Assembly: GCA_007136405.1 (NCBI GenBank)
Contig: SLHA01000062.1
Span: 1-42,544, forward strand
Reading direction: 5' to 3'
Source: Candidatus Latescibacterota bacterium
Lineage (GTDB): Bacteria > Latescibacterota > UBA2968 > UBA8231
Length of the DNA: 42,544 nt
In this document: one piece after another, positions 15,994 through 25,489 of the stretch
How positions within the stretch are numbered: the first letter of the stretch is position 1
Layout: the number at the start of each line of letters is the position of its first letter
Notes under the pieces: generated by a model
Database searches by the model: none
What the model saw: only the letters and a program-made list of their open reading frames with translations
What the model was told of the DNA's origin: nothing
Translations under genes and position numbers: made by a program

Positions 15994-16091
15994 GGCGTTA
16001 CGGCGTGGACGGCGTTGCGGCGTGGAACGCGAGACAGGGGCGCTCCCCGCGAGATTCAGGCGCACGCCGGGTAAAATTCAGGCGCACGCCG
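15994..16091 (+). repeat. Two short duplications downstream of the M55 gene
   Basis: GGCGTTACGGCGTGGAC (15994-16010) is followed directly by a near-copy, GGCGTTGCGGCGTGGAA (16011-16027), a 17-bp tandem pair. Further on, ATTCAGGCGCACGCCG occurs at 16054-16069 and again at 16076-16091, 22 bp apart. Otherwise the 222 bp between the M55 gene and the Xre gene hold nothing I can name. Confidence 0.85.
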
Positions 16092-16180
16092 CGCCAACCC
16101 GGCAGTTCACGGCTGAAAACGTGCAGACACACGCATCAGGTTGCGGCGATGATACCCGGCATTGCCATGGAGGTAAGCCG

Positions 16181-16372
16181 CTATATGTGCTCCACGATAT
16201 CAGTCGGTAAACACTTCAGATCGCGGCAGATGTTCGAAAGTGTATAGGGATCCAGGGCCTCCGCCCCCTGATCGACCGTCTTCTTGATATGCTGGTAGGT
16301 GGTCAGGTTGATTTCGGGTTTACGCGCCTCGAGCAGCTTCTCGATCGCATGCTGTTTGAAGCGTATCATCAT
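16181..16372 (-). CDS. Small Xre/Cro-type helix-turn-helix protein
   Basis: 63 residues, essentially one Cro/C1-type DNA-binding domain. The ending LDPYTLSNICRDLKCLPTDIVEHI fits the helix 4-5 pattern of YozG-like regulators (LDTLDKLCRALGCQPGDLLEYV in the family), and the centre TYQHIKKTVDQGAEALD fits the recognition-helix region. It is less GC-rich than its neighbours, which suggests later arrival or weak codon bias. Two adjacent ATGs are possible; AGGT stands a few bases upstream. It may repress itself or the divergently transcribed phosphoesterase 79 bp away. No toxin partner is beside it. Confidence 0.75.
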   Translation of the reverse strand: MMIRFKQHAIEKLLEARKPEINLTTYQHIKKTVDQGAEALDPYTLSNICRDLKCLPTDIVEHI

Positions 16373-16451
16373 GTTTTACCTGTACTCTGATGGGCGGTGT
16401 ATTGCGGCGACAGCCGCATGGGTCTTGTGAATAATCAACGGTGACGGTGAT

Positions 16452-17282
16452 ATGCGGTCAATGAACACAGCCGGCGCGGCGGCGCGGGCGTCGCGTCTGT
16501 TTGCGATCTCGGATCTGCATGTCGACTTTGCCGCCAACGCACAGTGGGTGCGGTCTTTGTCCACCCGGGAATACACCGCTGACGTCCTGCTGGTGGCTGG
16601 TGACGTCGCGCACCAGCCAAACTGCCTGAACGCCGCCCTGAGCGCGTTGCGTGAACGTTTCTCACAGGTGTTCTTTGTCCCCGGCAACCACGATCTCTGG
16701 GTCCACGGGGCGTGCACTTCGCTGGACAAATGGGACCTCGTACGGACCTGGTGCCGTGATATCGGAGTGCAGACCGAGCCCGGCTGGGCTGGCGACATCT
16801 GGGTGGTTCCGCTGCTGTCGTGGTACGATGCCTCACTGGATGGTCGTACATCCCCCCGCGCGTTGGAGAGCTGGGCGGACTTCAGATATTGCCGCTGGCC
16901 TGCCGGAGTGGAATGCCCCGCCACGTATTTCGCTGCCGCCAACCATGACCGCCTGCGACCTGCCGGAGCCCGGGTGGTGACCTTGTCGCACTTCCTGCCG
17001 CGCATCGATCTGCTGCCACCTCCAGCCGTGCTGCGATTCGCCGCCTTGCCGGCGGTAGCGGGCAGTGTGCGGCTGGAAGCGCAGATCAGAGCGCTGGGTG
17101 CACAGATCCATGTATTCGGGCACAGTCACATTCGGCGCGACGTGATCCTGGATGGCATTCGCTATGTGCAACACTGTCTGGGGTATCCGCGTGAACGGCA
17201 CGGCCAGCATTTCCGCCTGGAGCCGATTGACCCTGGCGCTCACCCGAACGGATCCACCGGCCCCCGGACGCGCTATTCGTAG
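16452..17282 (+). CDS. Soluble metallophosphoesterase
   Basis: 276-residue calcineurin-like phosphoesterase without signal peptide or membrane segment. Metal ligands: Asp21 and His23 (ISDLHVDF), Asp51 (GDVAHQ), Asn79 and His80 (PGNHDLW), a later His in LSHFLP and the terminal VFGHSH. It differs from the membrane enzyme at 13729 in size and lacks its membrane domain, so the two are not recent duplicates. Substrate unknown. ATG 16452 and in-frame ATG 16461 are both possible. The stop overlaps the convergent exporter permease stop by 10 bp. Confidence 0.9.
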   Translation: MRSMNTAGAAARASRLFAISDLHVDFAANAQWVRSLSTREYTADVLLVAGDVAHQPNCLNAALSALRERFSQVFFVPGNHDLWVHGACTSLDKWDLVRTWCRDIGVQTEPGWAGDIWVVPLLSWYDASLDGRTSPRALESWADFRYCRWPAGVECPATYFAAANHDRLRPAGARVVTLSHFLPRIDLLPPPAVLRFAALPAVAGSVRLEAQIRALGAQIHVFGHSHIRRDVILDGIRYVQHCLGYPRERHGQHFRLEPIDPGAHPNGSTGPRTRYS

Positions 17283-18517
17283 CGCAGGGCATCGATAGGG
17301 TTGAGCCGGGCCGCCTGCCGGGCCGGGTAAATACCGAATCCGATGCCGACCGTGGCCGATACCCCGAAGGCGAGGGCGATGGTCCAGGCTGGAACGATGG
17401 TCCGCCAGCCGGCGTACAGCGTGATCACTTCGGGTACGGCATAGCCCAGCATCACCCCTACCAGTCCGCCAGTCAGGCTGACCAGCAGCGACTCCACCAG
17501 GAACTGGTACAGGATATCCCGGCGACGGGCTCCCAATGCCCGGCGGATACCGATTTCGCGCGTACGTTCCAGGACTGAGGCGAGCATGATGTTCATGATA
17601 CCGATGCCCCCGACTACCAGCGATATGCCGGCAATGCAGCCCATGACCACGTTGAAAATCTGCTGCGTGCGCTGGCTTTGCCTTAGCAGTTCCTCGGGAA
17701 TGGCGATCTTGAAGTCGTCAACGCCCCGGTGACGCCTGCCTACCAGGGTCCGGATGAGCTGCGCGGTCTCGTTCAGCCGGTCCGGATCGTCCACCTTGAC
17801 GGTGATCTGGGTCAATTCGGACTGGCCCGCTTCCCAGTGGAACCGCTGCAGCAAGGTGGACAGGGGAACGTAGATGTCTTCGTCCGTGTTGCGGACCTCC
17901 AGTACGCCGCCGATTTTACCGCTGGCGGCACCCTTGTCCTCCAAAACTCCGATCACCGTAAACCAGTGGTTGCGGATCTTGATCCGTGCGCCCAGGGGAT
18001 CGTCGAAGAAAAACAGGGCACGTCTGGCATCTGCACCCAGGACACACACCCTGCGGGACTCCAGCATGTCCTCATGCGTGAAGAAAACCCCCGAAGCCAC
18101 GCGCGCATTGAGCACAGTGAGGTATTCCGGGGTGGTGCCTACCAGCATCGTACGGAAGGTGTTGTCGCCAGCCAGGGCCCTGGTTTGCAGTTCGCGCTGT
18201 GGCGTAACGTATTCCGCCGTAGGCACAATGTCGCTGATCGCCCGGGCATCGGCCCAGGTCAGGCCGCGGGACAGGTTTCGATCGGTGCTCTCCTCCCGGT
18301 CTTCTTCCTCTTCACGGTCCCAATGCTGGACGATGATGTTGGAGATCCCCATCTGGCGGATCTGTTCCAGTGACTCCTGCTTGGCGCCTTCGCCGATGGA
18401 GAGCATGGCGATGACTGCGGCTACGCCGAAGATGATACCGAGCATGGTGAGGAAGGTGCGTAGCTTGTGGGATAACAGGCCCACCACACTCAGCGTAAAG
18501 GTCTCGCGCAGATCCAT
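17273..18517 (-). CDS. MacB-like ABC transporter permease
   Basis: 414 residues, last gene of the exporter operon. Layout is the MacB permease type without the ATPase: TM1 near the start (LRTFLTMLGIIFGVAAVIAML), a large periplasmic MacB_PCD domain (~45-285), then an FtsX domain with three more helices (VVMGCIAGISLVVGGIGIMN; LVESLLVSLTGGLVGVMLGY; IALAFGVSATVGIGFGIYPA) and the terminal ARLNPIDALRYE signature. MacB-type systems are mechanotransmitters that drive substrates from the periplasm through an adaptor and an outer-membrane channel. Start ATG 18517 has AGGTGAA upstream; the frame extends further 5' but would overlap the adaptor gene. The periplasmic domain carries an unusually acidic run (DREEEEDREESTD). 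Confidence 0.93.
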   Translation of the reverse strand: MDLRETFTLSVVGLLSHKLRTFLTMLGIIFGVAAVIAMLSIGEGAKQESLEQIRQMGISNIIVQHWDREEEEDREESTDRNLSRGLTWADARAISDIVPTAEYVTPQRELQTRALAGDNTFRTMLVGTTPEYLTVLNARVASGVFFTHEDMLESRRVCVLGADARRALFFFDDPLGARIKIRNHWFTVIGVLEDKGAASGKIGGVLEVRNTDEDIYVPLSTLLQRFHWEAGQSELTQITVKVDDPDRLNETAQLIRTLVGRRHRGVDDFKIAIPEELLRQSQRTQQIFNVVMGCIAGISLVVGGIGIMNIMLASVLERTREIGIRRALGARRRDILYQFLVESLLVSLTGGLVGVMLGYAVPEVITLYAGWRTIVPAWTIALAFGVSATVGIGFGIYPARQAARLNPIDALRYE

Positions 18518-18533
18518 GGATAGTTCACCTCGG

Positions 18534-19919
18534 TTATCGTACCTCGGGCCCGGTGTCCGCATGGCTGTCGCGCCTTGATCGACCGGAGGCATCGTCCGCG
18601 CCTCGGGTAGGATCAAGCAGCGCGACCCGATCTCCCGGGTGCAGCCCGTCTTCGATGATCACATAGTTGTCGTTGCGTTTACCCAGCGTAACCACCTGCG
18701 CCTGCAGGCGCCCGGAATCCAGGCGGTACACGACGGTGCGTCCGTCGCGCTCGAAGATCGCTTCCTGCGGCACAAACAGGGGCAACGGCCGGCTTGCTTC
18801 CACGGTCTCCCCGGTGTGCGGTTCGATCTGGTCCGGGGGGGGATCCGGCTGTGCCGGAATGGTCTCTATGGTGACCGTGGTGGTGGCGGTCATGCCCGGC
18901 CGCAAGCGTTCGTCCTGTTCGGCGACATCGATGGTGAGGTCGAAAACCTTGACATTTCTTTCGCCTTCCATATCGCGTCCGAGCGAGGCGATGCTGCTGA
19001 TGTGGCCGTGAAACGTGGGTTCCGGCAGGGCGTCCAGCTTGATCGTGCAGGGTTGGCCAACCTTGAGCTTGTCCACATCCACTTCGTTGACCGAGGTGTT
19101 GACCTGCATGCGCGACAGATCGGGGAGCGAGATGACATTGATACCGCCCCAGATTTCGTCACCCACGCGGATCTTCTCATGGCGGTCGCCTTTCCACATC
19201 CTGCCGTACACCACCAGTCCCGGTTTTTCCGCTTGGACAGTGGTGCTCTCCAATTCATCCCGGGCCCGTTGCAGCTCCCGTTCGTGGCGGCCGATGTCCA
19301 GTTCGCGTTTGCGTATCTCGGCGTGGTTGACGACTTTCTGCGATTCCAGTCTATCCACCGCCTGTTGATGACTGAGCACCGCTTTCTGCGCTTGAATCTC
19401 CGCTCGTTCCCGCTCCACGGTGGCCTCAAAGGCCATGCGTTCCACCTGCAGCTCGGCCAGACGCAGGTTGGCTTCGGCATCCTTGATGGCGCCCTCCAGG
19501 CGGGCGATCTCGGCTTTTTGGGTGGCCTGTGTTCTTTCCAGGTCCGCCCTGACGTTTTCCAACGCTTCCTCGGCATTCAGAAGGCGCCGCTCGAAGTCCG
19601 TCTGCTCGTACTGAACGAGCAGGTCGCCCACCTCCGCTTGCTCACCTTCAGGGAAAAGCTCGACGATCTTGAGCTGGCCGCGCACGCGCGGAGAGACGAC
19701 GTTTTCGGCGCTTTTGGCTTCCAGTTCACCACCCCGCAGTTCCAGTGTGATGACAAACTCATCCTGCCGCACCGTGAACAGCGGAATTGCGCCCGCTTCC
19801 TTTTCCCGGAACATGCCGGAACGCAGGAGCACGGCGACAACGGCCGTGATCAGCACGGCGACAACGAGCAGGATGTTTCGCCTGGTCACTCTGCGCTGGC
19901 GGCTGTTGGTTTCACTCAT
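18534..19919 (-). CDS. HlyD/MacA-type periplasmic adaptor, membrane-anchored
   Basis: About 461 residues. One N-terminal membrane anchor (NILLVVAVLITAVVAVLL), a lipoyl-like half (VSPRVRGQLKIVELFPEGEQAEVGD in pieces), a long coiled-coil hairpin (~95-215, repeated Glu/Arg/Leu heptads), the returning lipoyl half (TTVQAEKPGLVVYGRM), then barrel and membrane-proximal domains (RLRPGMTATTTV; FVPQEAIFERDGRTVVYRL). It would link the permease with an outer-membrane factor. Start ATG 19919 has GGAG 9 nt upstream; a GTG two codons earlier is too close to it. Gap to the permease is 16 bp. It is clearly homologous to the adaptor upstream but carries a transmembrane helix instead of a lipid anchor. Confidence 0.9.
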   Translation of the reverse strand: MSETNSRQRRVTRRNILLVVAVLITAVVAVLLRSGMFREKEAGAIPLFTVRQDEFVITLELRGGELEAKSAENVVSPRVRGQLKIVELFPEGEQAEVGDLLVQYEQTDFERRLLNAEEALENVRADLERTQATQKAEIARLEGAIKDAEANLRLAELQVERMAFEATVERERAEIQAQKAVLSHQQAVDRLESQKVVNHAEIRKRELDIGRHERELQRARDELESTTVQAEKPGLVVYGRMWKGDRHEKIRVGDEIWGGINVISLPDLSRMQVNTSVNEVDVDKLKVGQPCTIKLDALPEPTFHGHISSIASLGRDMEGERNVKVFDLTIDVAEQDERLRPGMTATTTVTIETIPAQPDPPPDQIEPHTGETVEASRPLPLFVPQEAIFERDGRTVVYRLDSGRLQAQVVTLGKRNDNYVIIEDGLHPGDRVALLDPTRGADDASGRSRRDSHADTGPEVR

Positions 19920-19942
19920 GTACACGTTCTCCGGCGGCTAGA

Positions 19943-21163
19943 TCAGCGCCTTTGTGGCGCTTCAAGAGAAATGACATCCCCCGCTTCCAGTCCGGAATGG
20001 ACGACCACGGCAGTGTTGTTGCGCACTCCGAGTTCCACTTCGACAGGAGTGACGGAGCCGCCGTCCAGCCGGTAGACGATATCTCGTCCATCCCGGCGGT
20101 GCACGGCGGCCAGCGGTACGGAGACGACGCCGGACAGCGATTCCAGGATGACTTCCACCTTCGCCGACATGCCGGGACGGAGCCGGGGATCCTGAGCCTC
20201 GATCTCGACGAGCATTTCGAACACGCGGATATCCGGCGCTCCGGGCTGGGGTGACGCCATCGGAGCCAGAGACAGCACCTGGCCGTGGAATACCGGGCCG
20301 GGGAAGGCGTCAAGCCGGATCAGGGTTTTCTGGCCCACGGCCATACGCTTGAGATCCATTTCGCCGATCAGGCACCACACCTGCATGTCGGATAAATCCG
20401 GTATGTCCAGCAGCGCCCGACCACCCCACACGTCATCACCCACGGCTACCTTGGTCTGTCTTTCGGCACCTCGTTTCCAGATCCGGCGGTACACCACGAT
20501 TCCTGGACGGGTCGCATGCACGCTGGTCCGCTCGTAGTCACGCCGGGCCTCCTCATAACGCTGACGCAGACGGTTGATGCGGCCCTGGAGGGCCATGAGG
20601 TCCACCCGGTTGACGACTTCCTGAGCGATGGAATCCTGTCGCGCCTCATGCAGCGATCGCCTGGCCTTATCCAGTTGGATACGAGCCTGTTCCTGTTCGA
20701 TGGGCGACTCCAAGCGCGTCCGGTCCAGATTCAGCTGTGCCAGCTGCAGTTCAGCCTGCTGCTGTTCGATCGCACGCTGGAGGTCGGCCGTTTTTAGTTC
20801 GCTTTCCACCTTGGTTTTCTGGTAGTCCATGATGGCTGATTCCAGCTGGCCTTCCCGGTCCATCATCTCCTTCTCGAAATCCGACGCGTCGAACTGGAGG
20901 ATGAGATCGCCGATATCCACCTGTTGACCCTCGGGATACAGGTACAGGATTTTCAGCGATCCGCCGATCCGCGGAGACATGATGACCTCGCCGCTGGCGG
21001 CCTGGATCTCCCCACTCTCAACCTGGGTGACGTGGAATTCCCCCCGAGTCACCTTGTACGTAGGCAGCTCTCCCCGCACGTTATTGCAGGCGGTCAGCGA
21101 CGCCGCCACGACGGCCAGGACCGTTACCCCGAGCCGGATGAGCGGTCTTACGGGCCCGTTCAT
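19943..21163 (-). CDS. HlyD/MacA-type periplasmic adaptor, lipoprotein
   Basis: 406 residues with a signal peptide and lipobox LTAC (Cys26 in ASLTACNNV), so it should be a lipoprotein. Architecture parallels the neighbouring adaptor: lipoyl half ([19 protein letters not shown]), a coiled-coil hairpin (~95-205), returning half ([20 protein letters not shown]), barrel ([12 protein letters not shown]) and a distal domain ([32 protein letters not shown]). The start overlaps the ATPase stop as ATGA. Two adaptors in one MacB-like operon suggest a mixed hexamer, or one anchored in each membrane leaflet. Confidence 0.9.
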   Translation of the reverse strand: MNGPVRPLIRLGVTVLAVVAASLTACNNVRGELPTYKVTRGEFHVTQVESGEIQAASGEVIMSPRIGGSLKILYLYPEGQQVDIGDLILQFDASDFEKEMMDREGQLESAIMDYQKTKVESELKTADLQRAIEQQQAELQLAQLNLDRTRLESPIEQEQARIQLDKARRSLHEARQDSIAQEVVNRVDLMALQGRINRLRQRYEEARRDYERTSVHATRPGIVVYRRIWKRGAERQTKVAVGDDVWGGRALLDIPDLSDMQVWCLIGEMDLKRMAVGQKTLIRLDAFPGPVFHGQVLSLAPMASPQPGAPDIRVFEMLVEIEAQDPRLRPGMSAKVEVILESLSGVVSVPLAAVHRRDGRDIVYRLDGGSVTPVEVELGVRNNTAVVVHSGLEAGDVISLEAPQRR

Positions 21164-21876
21164 ACCGGTGTGCCGCCGGGATTGGGGGCATCGCTCTCGA
21201 TCAGTCCGTCCCGCAGCCGCACGATGCGCCGGCTGTGCTGGGCGACGTGCTCCTCGTGAGTGACCAGTATGATGGTGTTGCCCTGGTCGTGCAGTTGCCT
21301 GAACAGTTGCATGATCTCCTCACCCGTGCGGGTGTCCAGCGCTCCGGTGGGTTCGTCCGCCAGGATGATGGCCGGTCCATTGACCAGAGCCCGGGCTATG
21401 GCGACCCGCTGTCGCTGTCCGCCGGAAAGCTCGTTGGGTCGATGGTTCATGCGGTCCCCCAAGCCGACGGCCTGGAGGGCGCGTTGAGCTCGATCCGTGC
21501 GTTCCCTCGACCCGATACCGCTGTATACCAGTGGCAGTTCCACGTTGCGCAGGGCGTTGGACCGAGGTAGCAGGTTGAAGGTCTGGAAGACGAAACCGAT
21601 CTCCTGGTTGCGGATCCGCGCCAGTTCGTCGTCATCCATCTGACTGGCCAGCTGGCCGTTGAGCACGTATTCTCCGCCGGAGGGCATGTCCAGGCAGCCG
21701 ATGATGTTGAGCAGGGTGGACTTGCCCGAACCGGACGGCCCCATGATGGCCACGTATTCGTTGCGCTGTATGTGTAACGACAGACCCGCCAGGGCATGCA
21801 CCTGTGTCAGCCCCATGGTGTAGGTCTTGATCAGCTGGCGGATCTCGATGACGGCGTTGTTCGAGCTAACGGTCAT
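21160..21876 (-). CDS. MacB/LolD-type ABC transporter ATPase
   Basis: 238-residue ATPase of the MacB/LolD/FtsE class. Walker A GPSGSGKS (46-53), Q-loop in [10 protein letters not shown], signature LSGGQRQR (150-157), Walker B ILADEP (171-176), D-loop [10 protein letters not shown] and H-loop His207 (LVTHEEH). It powers the permease encoded three genes downstream. It overlaps the SH3 protein gene upstream by 11 bp and the lipoprotein adaptor downstream by 4 bp, confirming one transcript. Confidence 0.95.
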   Translation of the reverse strand: MTVSSNNAVIEIRQLIKTYTMGLTQVHALAGLSLHIQRNEYVAIMGPSGSGKSTLLNIIGCLDMPSGGEYVLNGQLASQMDDDELARIRNQEIGFVFQTFNLLPRSNALRNVELPLVYSGIGSRERTDRAQRALQAVGLGDRMNHRPNELSGGQRQRVAIARALVNGPAIILADEPTGALDTRTGEEIMQLFRQLHDQGNTIILVTHEEHVAQHSRRIVRLRDGLIESDAPNPGGTPV

Positions 21877-22603
21877 CTTCTATCTTGGTCAGTTTTTCCG
21901 TGAGTACCCAGCCCCGATGCCGGGTGGCCGGTACTCTGACATGGGTCCAGCCCGGCGCCCCGGGCAGGGAATCCGGAGGAGATTCCCGTAAAAGGACGAT
22001 ACCGCTGTCAACCTGGTATACAGGCGCGGCGGCAAGCGCTGCGGCGGCGCGCAACGTGACCGGACGGTCGGTAAGCACCATGGACCGGATGAACCGGTCC
22101 ACGGTCATCCGGAATACGGCAATGGCGTCCCGGGCAAAGTCATTGACGGCGTCGATGCGCACCTTTGCAAGGGTATTGTAGCTCCAGGTCACCGGAATGC
22201 GGGAACCCGCCTGGCGGCGTAACTGCCGAATGGAATCCGGCACGACCGGATCCAGGACGGGTTTGGCCGCTCCCACCCGACACCATGCCGTCACCAGGGT
22301 TTCCGTGTCCGGATTACGCGGGCTGGGCCTTCCTTCCCAGCGTAATACCTCTCCCTCGGTATACGTCTCCAGCAGGTAGGCCTGCGTCGCATCCTGAAAC
22401 GTGGCGGTGATACCGCGATACCGGCACTCGGCCTGCCGCAGCCTGTAGACGTCACGCGTGACATCCCGTTCCGGCGGTCCAAACGGGGACGGTAGCAGGA
22501 CGATGAGCAGGAAAAGCACCAGGCCCAAACCCATGGAGACTGTTCGGGTTTTGACATGCACGGTGGATGCTCTGTCCTGATAAGGGGGTCGGTACAGGCA
22601 CAC
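21866..22603 (-). CDS. Membrane-anchored protein with C-terminal SH3-like domain
   Basis: Up to 245 residues; first gene of the exporter operon. One transmembrane helix near the N-terminus ([15 protein letters not shown]), an uncharacterised periplasmic middle with a helix [18 protein letters not shown], and a C-terminal SH3-like fold ([15 protein letters not shown] to [21 protein letters not shown]), as seen in proteins that contact peptidoglycan. It could couple the exporter to the wall or sense envelope state. Start is uncertain: GTG 22603 gives a polar leader, GTG 22561 gives a compact anchor starting near HVKTRTV. Confidence 0.75.
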   Translation of the reverse strand: MCLYRPPYQDRASTVHVKTRTVSMGLGLVLFLLIVLLPSPFGPPERDVTRDVYRLRQAECRYRGITATFQDATQAYLLETYTEGEVLRWEGRPSPRNPDTETLVTAWCRVGAAKPVLDPVVPDSIRQLRRQAGSRIPVTWSYNTLAKVRIDAVNDFARDAIAVFRMTVDRFIRSMVLTDRPVTLRAAAALAAAPVYQVDSGIVLLRESPPDSLPGAPGWTHVRVPATRHRGWVLTEKLTKIEDDR

Positions 22604-22628
22604 GCTGCACGTATACGGCGATCATAAT

Positions 22629-22657
22629 ACGGTATCTCTCTGTATACACCTTGTCAA
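22629..22657 (-). promoter_or_regulatory. Candidate sigma-70 promoter of the exporter operon
   Basis: On the minus strand a perfect TTGACA (22657-22652) is followed after 17 nt by TACCGT (22634-22629), which keeps the key first T, second A and last T of the -10 box. A better-looking TATTAT lies 22 nt away, too far for standard spacing. A GTATAC palindrome sits in the spacer. Confidence 0.45.
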
Positions 22658-22731
22658 GCATCTCCCGGCCGTTGGCCGGCCGGCACCTCAGAGAAACGCA
22701 GCGGGTATGGTCTACGACGGCAAAACGCCGG

Positions 22732-22761
22732 TTGACCCATGGCGGCCGATCACCGTATAGT
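22732..22761 (+). promoter_or_regulatory. Candidate sigma-70 promoter of the Gfo/Idh oxidoreductase
   Basis: TTGACC (22732-22737) and TATAGT (22756-22761) separated by 18 nt. Predicted start ~22768, leaving a ~166 nt leader before the ATG at 22934. Confidence 0.5.
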
Positions 22762-22933
22762 TGTGCCCGATAGGATCCGGATACGCGTCCAGTGGCCCTG
22801 GATTGCCAGACCGGAAGCAATGCAGTCAACGCGACTGCTGCAATGGTGGCGCGGCCGGCATGGTCAGGTAGAGACAAGCAGCGCTTCAGCCTGCTCATCA
22901 GTGGCGGGCTGGGGCGAAAACCGGGAGAGGAAC

Positions 22934-24166
22934 ATGGATCGACCCAGACTGGCCATCGTGGGCATGGGCGGGTATGCTCAGGCTCACAGGCGTTATGTTC
23001 AGCAGGTGGAGCAGCAGGAACTGGGTAAGCAGGTGGCCCAGGTGGCCATTCCCGCCGATCAAGAGGCCTTCGCCGCTGACCTGGCGGAAATGCGGCAGCG
23101 TCAGATTATGGTCTTTGGCTCGCTACGCGAGATGCTGGCCCAGGCGCGGGAGCACATAGACATCGTGTGCATACCTACAGGTATACCGCTGCACCGCGGC
23201 ATGACGGTGGCGGCTTTGGAAGCCGGTTGTCATGTGCTCGTGGAGAAACCGGCGGCGGGTTCCATCCAGGATGTGGATGCCATGCTGAACGCCGCGTCCC
23301 GGGCGCAGCGTCGGTGCGCCGTCGGGTATCAGCATATCTACCAGAGGGAATTCCGGCGGGTCAAAGACTGGGTGTGTCAGGGGCGGTTGGGAGCCATACG
23401 CCGCATCCGTGCCTTCGGATGCTGGCCGCGGCAACCGGGATATTACGCGCGCAATGGCTGGGCCGGACGCCTGGCCGTGGACGACACCTGGGTGCTGGAT
23501 GCACCGCACAACAACGCACTGGCCCATGCGGTGAACGCTATGCTGTTCATGGCCAGTCCGGTACCGGATGCCGCGCTGTGTCCTGCCGCGGTTCGCGCTG
23601 AATTGTACCGCATCAATGCCATAGAATCGGCGGACACCGCAGCCTTGCGGGTGCACACCATGGAAGGGCCGCAGGTCTTCTTTGCGGTCAGCCACTGCAC
23701 TGACCGGACCCTCAACCCGGTGTTCATCATGGAGGGTGAGAAAGGGCATCTGGAAATGACCTACGAAGGCAAGCTCCAGGCCCGGTTCAAGGACGGGACC
23801 ACCCAGGTGGTGGAGGTCGAAGAAGGTCCCAGAAGGGTGCTGGAAGACCTTGCACAGGTCGTTGCCGGAGAACGCAGCGCCCTCATGTGTCCGCTGGATA
23901 TGGCCCGAATGCAAACCCTCTGCGCCTGTGGCACGTTCGAGTCTTCAGCCATACATCCTTTACCGCAGGCCCTCCGAACGGTCGATCCCGGGTCCGGCAC
24001 AGTGGTCATCCGGGGCATGACGGAGGCAGTGCAGCAGGCCTGGAGCGAAGGGGCTCTGTTCTCCGAGCTGGGCATCGACTGGGCGATTCCCGGAGATGAG
24101 ATCGACCTCACCGGCTATACCTATTTCCCCTCCTATCGGCGGCGTGTGGGAGATGCCGTTCCTTGA
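22934..24166 (+). CDS. Gfo/Idh/MocA-family NAD(P)-dependent oxidoreductase
   Basis: 410 residues. Rossmann start LAIVGMGGYAQAHRRY, then CIPTGIPLHRGMTVAALEAGCHVLVEKPAAG (quoted in part), whose EKPAA is the family's catalytic-lysine motif, and a C-terminal alpha/beta substrate domain with FGCWPRQPGYYARNGWAG and DDTWVLDAPHNNALAHAVNA, the conserved His-bearing helix. Such enzymes oxidise or reduce sugars, inositols or sugar derivatives in the cytoplasm. The C-terminus (residues ~330-405) continues with a domain ending DEIDLTGYTYFPSYRRR, longer than many relatives. ATG 22934 follows GAGAGGAA. Monocistronic; substrate unknown. Confidence 0.9.
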   Translation: MDRPRLAIVGMGGYAQAHRRYVQQVEQQELGKQVAQVAIPADQEAFAADLAEMRQRQIMVFGSLREMLAQAREHIDIVCIPTGIPLHRGMTVAALEAGCHVLVEKPAAGSIQDVDAMLNAASRAQRRCAVGYQHIYQREFRRVKDWVCQGRLGAIRRIRAFGCWPRQPGYYARNGWAGRLAVDDTWVLDAPHNNALAHAVNAMLFMASPVPDAALCPAAVRAELYRINAIESADTAALRVHTMEGPQVFFAVSHCTDRTLNPVFIMEGEKGHLEMTYEGKLQARFKDGTTQVVEVEEGPRRVLEDLAQVVAGERSALMCPLDMARMQTLCACGTFESSAIHPLPQALRTVDPGSGTVVIRGMTEAVQQAWSEGALFSELGIDWAIPGDEIDLTGYTYFPSYRRRVGDAVP

Positions 24167-24242
24167 CCGGTGCCAGGCAGAGAGTTGATCCGTCCTGGGG
24201 CGCCTCAACCGTTGCGGCCGGATCCGCACCTTACCCTGCAGC

Positions 24243-25472
24243 CTACCAGCACGGGCATACGCCAATCTGATCGTGGGTGTCCTGTCGGGACATGTCGTTG
24301 ATCCGGAAGCCCTGGTCTCCGCAGTTGATGTACACCAGGTTCTGACGCCCCACCCTGGATTCGGTCAGCTCCACGGTACGGCGTAGCATAGTCTGGTGCA
24401 GCACGGTCTGTACCGCGATGAGGTCCCATAGGGCCTCGACCAGTCTTCGACGGGTTACCTGTAGTTCGCCGGCCGGGAAATGGACGGCATACTGCTGCAG
24501 CACCTGGAGCTGCTGGGTGTAGTTGAGTCCGAGCGACTGCGGCAGTGCCTCTGTGCTGACGAAGGCCCAGTCCAGTCTGGCGCGTTCGTGCTGGAAGAAG
24601 GGTTCGGATCGGTACCGCAGAATGAACTGATGAACGTTGTCAAACAGCTGCGGATAACACCGGACCAGATTGGCGACAGTCGTGTGTGCTTCGCTGCCGG
24701 CGCGGAGAAAACGGGGTATACGGGGGACCATGGCCCAGGAGAGCCCGCTGTCCTGTATCTGGTCCAGCATGAGTCTGAGGCTGGAGTCGCGCAGTTTGTG
24801 TTGCAGTCTCCGGTTCAGTCTTTCTCTGTCCTCCGGTGTGACCCGGATCTCCAGACAGCGTTCCAGATCGTCTACGGAGACAGCACAGGTTACCTGATCC
24901 AGCCGGGCGCTGCTGTCTCCCTCTGCTGGCCGCAGCGTTACGGGGGGCGGGTTCGTGCGGTCTGCCTGATCAACGCTCCGGTCACCGGAGGGCAATTGGG
25001 GACCTTTCATGACTTCGTGGCCAGGCGCGAAGGTGCATGCCGGGATGTCCTCCGCTTGCGGTCGGCCGGACGAGTACATGTCCGGCGTGATCAACGGCTC
25101 GGTTTCTTCGTCCTCCTGGGCCTTCGAATCGAACAGACCTTCGCCGTTATCCGCGTCGAGGAGCGGGTCGGTGAACAGGGATTCTCTGCCGTCGACCGCG
25201 CCACCGGTAGCTGCGTCAATAAGCGCATGGTTGCCTGCCGCTTTGGTGCCGCAGTCGGGCAGCAGGCGCTTGATCTGCCGGTCCAGACTGGGGGTGGCAT
25301 ATCGTTGCACCACACGCAGAGCTTCTCGCGTCGCATCGTCCAGATCACTGCTCTTGTGATTCTCCAGCTGCGCCAGGAGCATGGCACCATACTGCTGGAT
25401 GAGAAAGCGCTTTTCCTCCTGCTCCAGCGTGCTGATCAGGGTGGCCGTTTCACTGCCGGGGTGGGCGTCCAT
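24243..25472 (-). CDS. Unknown protein, second of a two-gene unit
   Basis: 409 residues, no family recognised and no signal peptide or transmembrane helix. The first ~90 residues are helical and charged (TLISTLEQEEKRFLIQQYGA); residues ~95-185 are acidic, polar and probably disordered; ~190-380 are again helical (LERCLEIRVTPEDRERLNRR; LVRCYPQLFDNVHQFILRYR). The end has several cysteines (VYINCGDQGF, GVCPCW). ATG 25472 has GGAA 7 nt upstream and lies 17 bp after the stop of the preceding gene; the frame extends upstream into that gene but need not be used. The two proteins probably form one system. Confidence 0.7.
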   Translation of the reverse strand: MDAHPGSETATLISTLEQEEKRFLIQQYGAMLLAQLENHKSSDLDDATREALRVVQRYATPSLDRQIKRLLPDCGTKAAGNHALIDAATGGAVDGRESLFTDPLLDADNGEGLFDSKAQEDEETEPLITPDMYSSGRPQAEDIPACTFAPGHEVMKGPQLPSGDRSVDQADRTNPPPVTLRPAEGDSSARLDQVTCAVSVDDLERCLEIRVTPEDRERLNRRLQHKLRDSSLRLMLDQIQDSGLSWAMVPRIPRFLRAGSEAHTTVANLVRCYPQLFDNVHQFILRYRSEPFFQHERARLDWAFVSTEALPQSLGLNYTQQLQVLQQYAVHFPAGELQVTRRRLVEALWDLIAVQTVLHQTMLRRTVELTESRVGRQNLVYINCGDQGFRINDMSRQDTHDQIGVCPCW

Positions 25473-25489
25473 GGCGGTTTCCGGGGTTT

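Larger units (their letters stand above)
22604..22933. other. Divergent intergenic region, 330 bp
   Basis: Separates the exporter operon (minus) from the Gfo/Idh oxidoreductase (plus). It contains a promoter for each direction, listed separately, and two GTATAC palindromes (22611-22616 and 22642-22647), one of them inside the spacer of the minus promoter, where a repressor could act. The plus-strand frame that covers part of it precedes a good ribosome binding site and is not needed. Confidence 0.5.

Noticed and set aside
16181-17282. Xre protein and phosphoesterase as a toxin-antitoxin pair
   Set aside because: They are divergent rather than co-transcribed and the phosphoesterase has the full dimetal enzyme motif set, unlike known toxins.
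22624-22657. TTGACA with TATTAT as the exporter promoter
   Set aside because: Spacing is 22 nt; TACCGT at 17 nt is a better partner although a weaker box.
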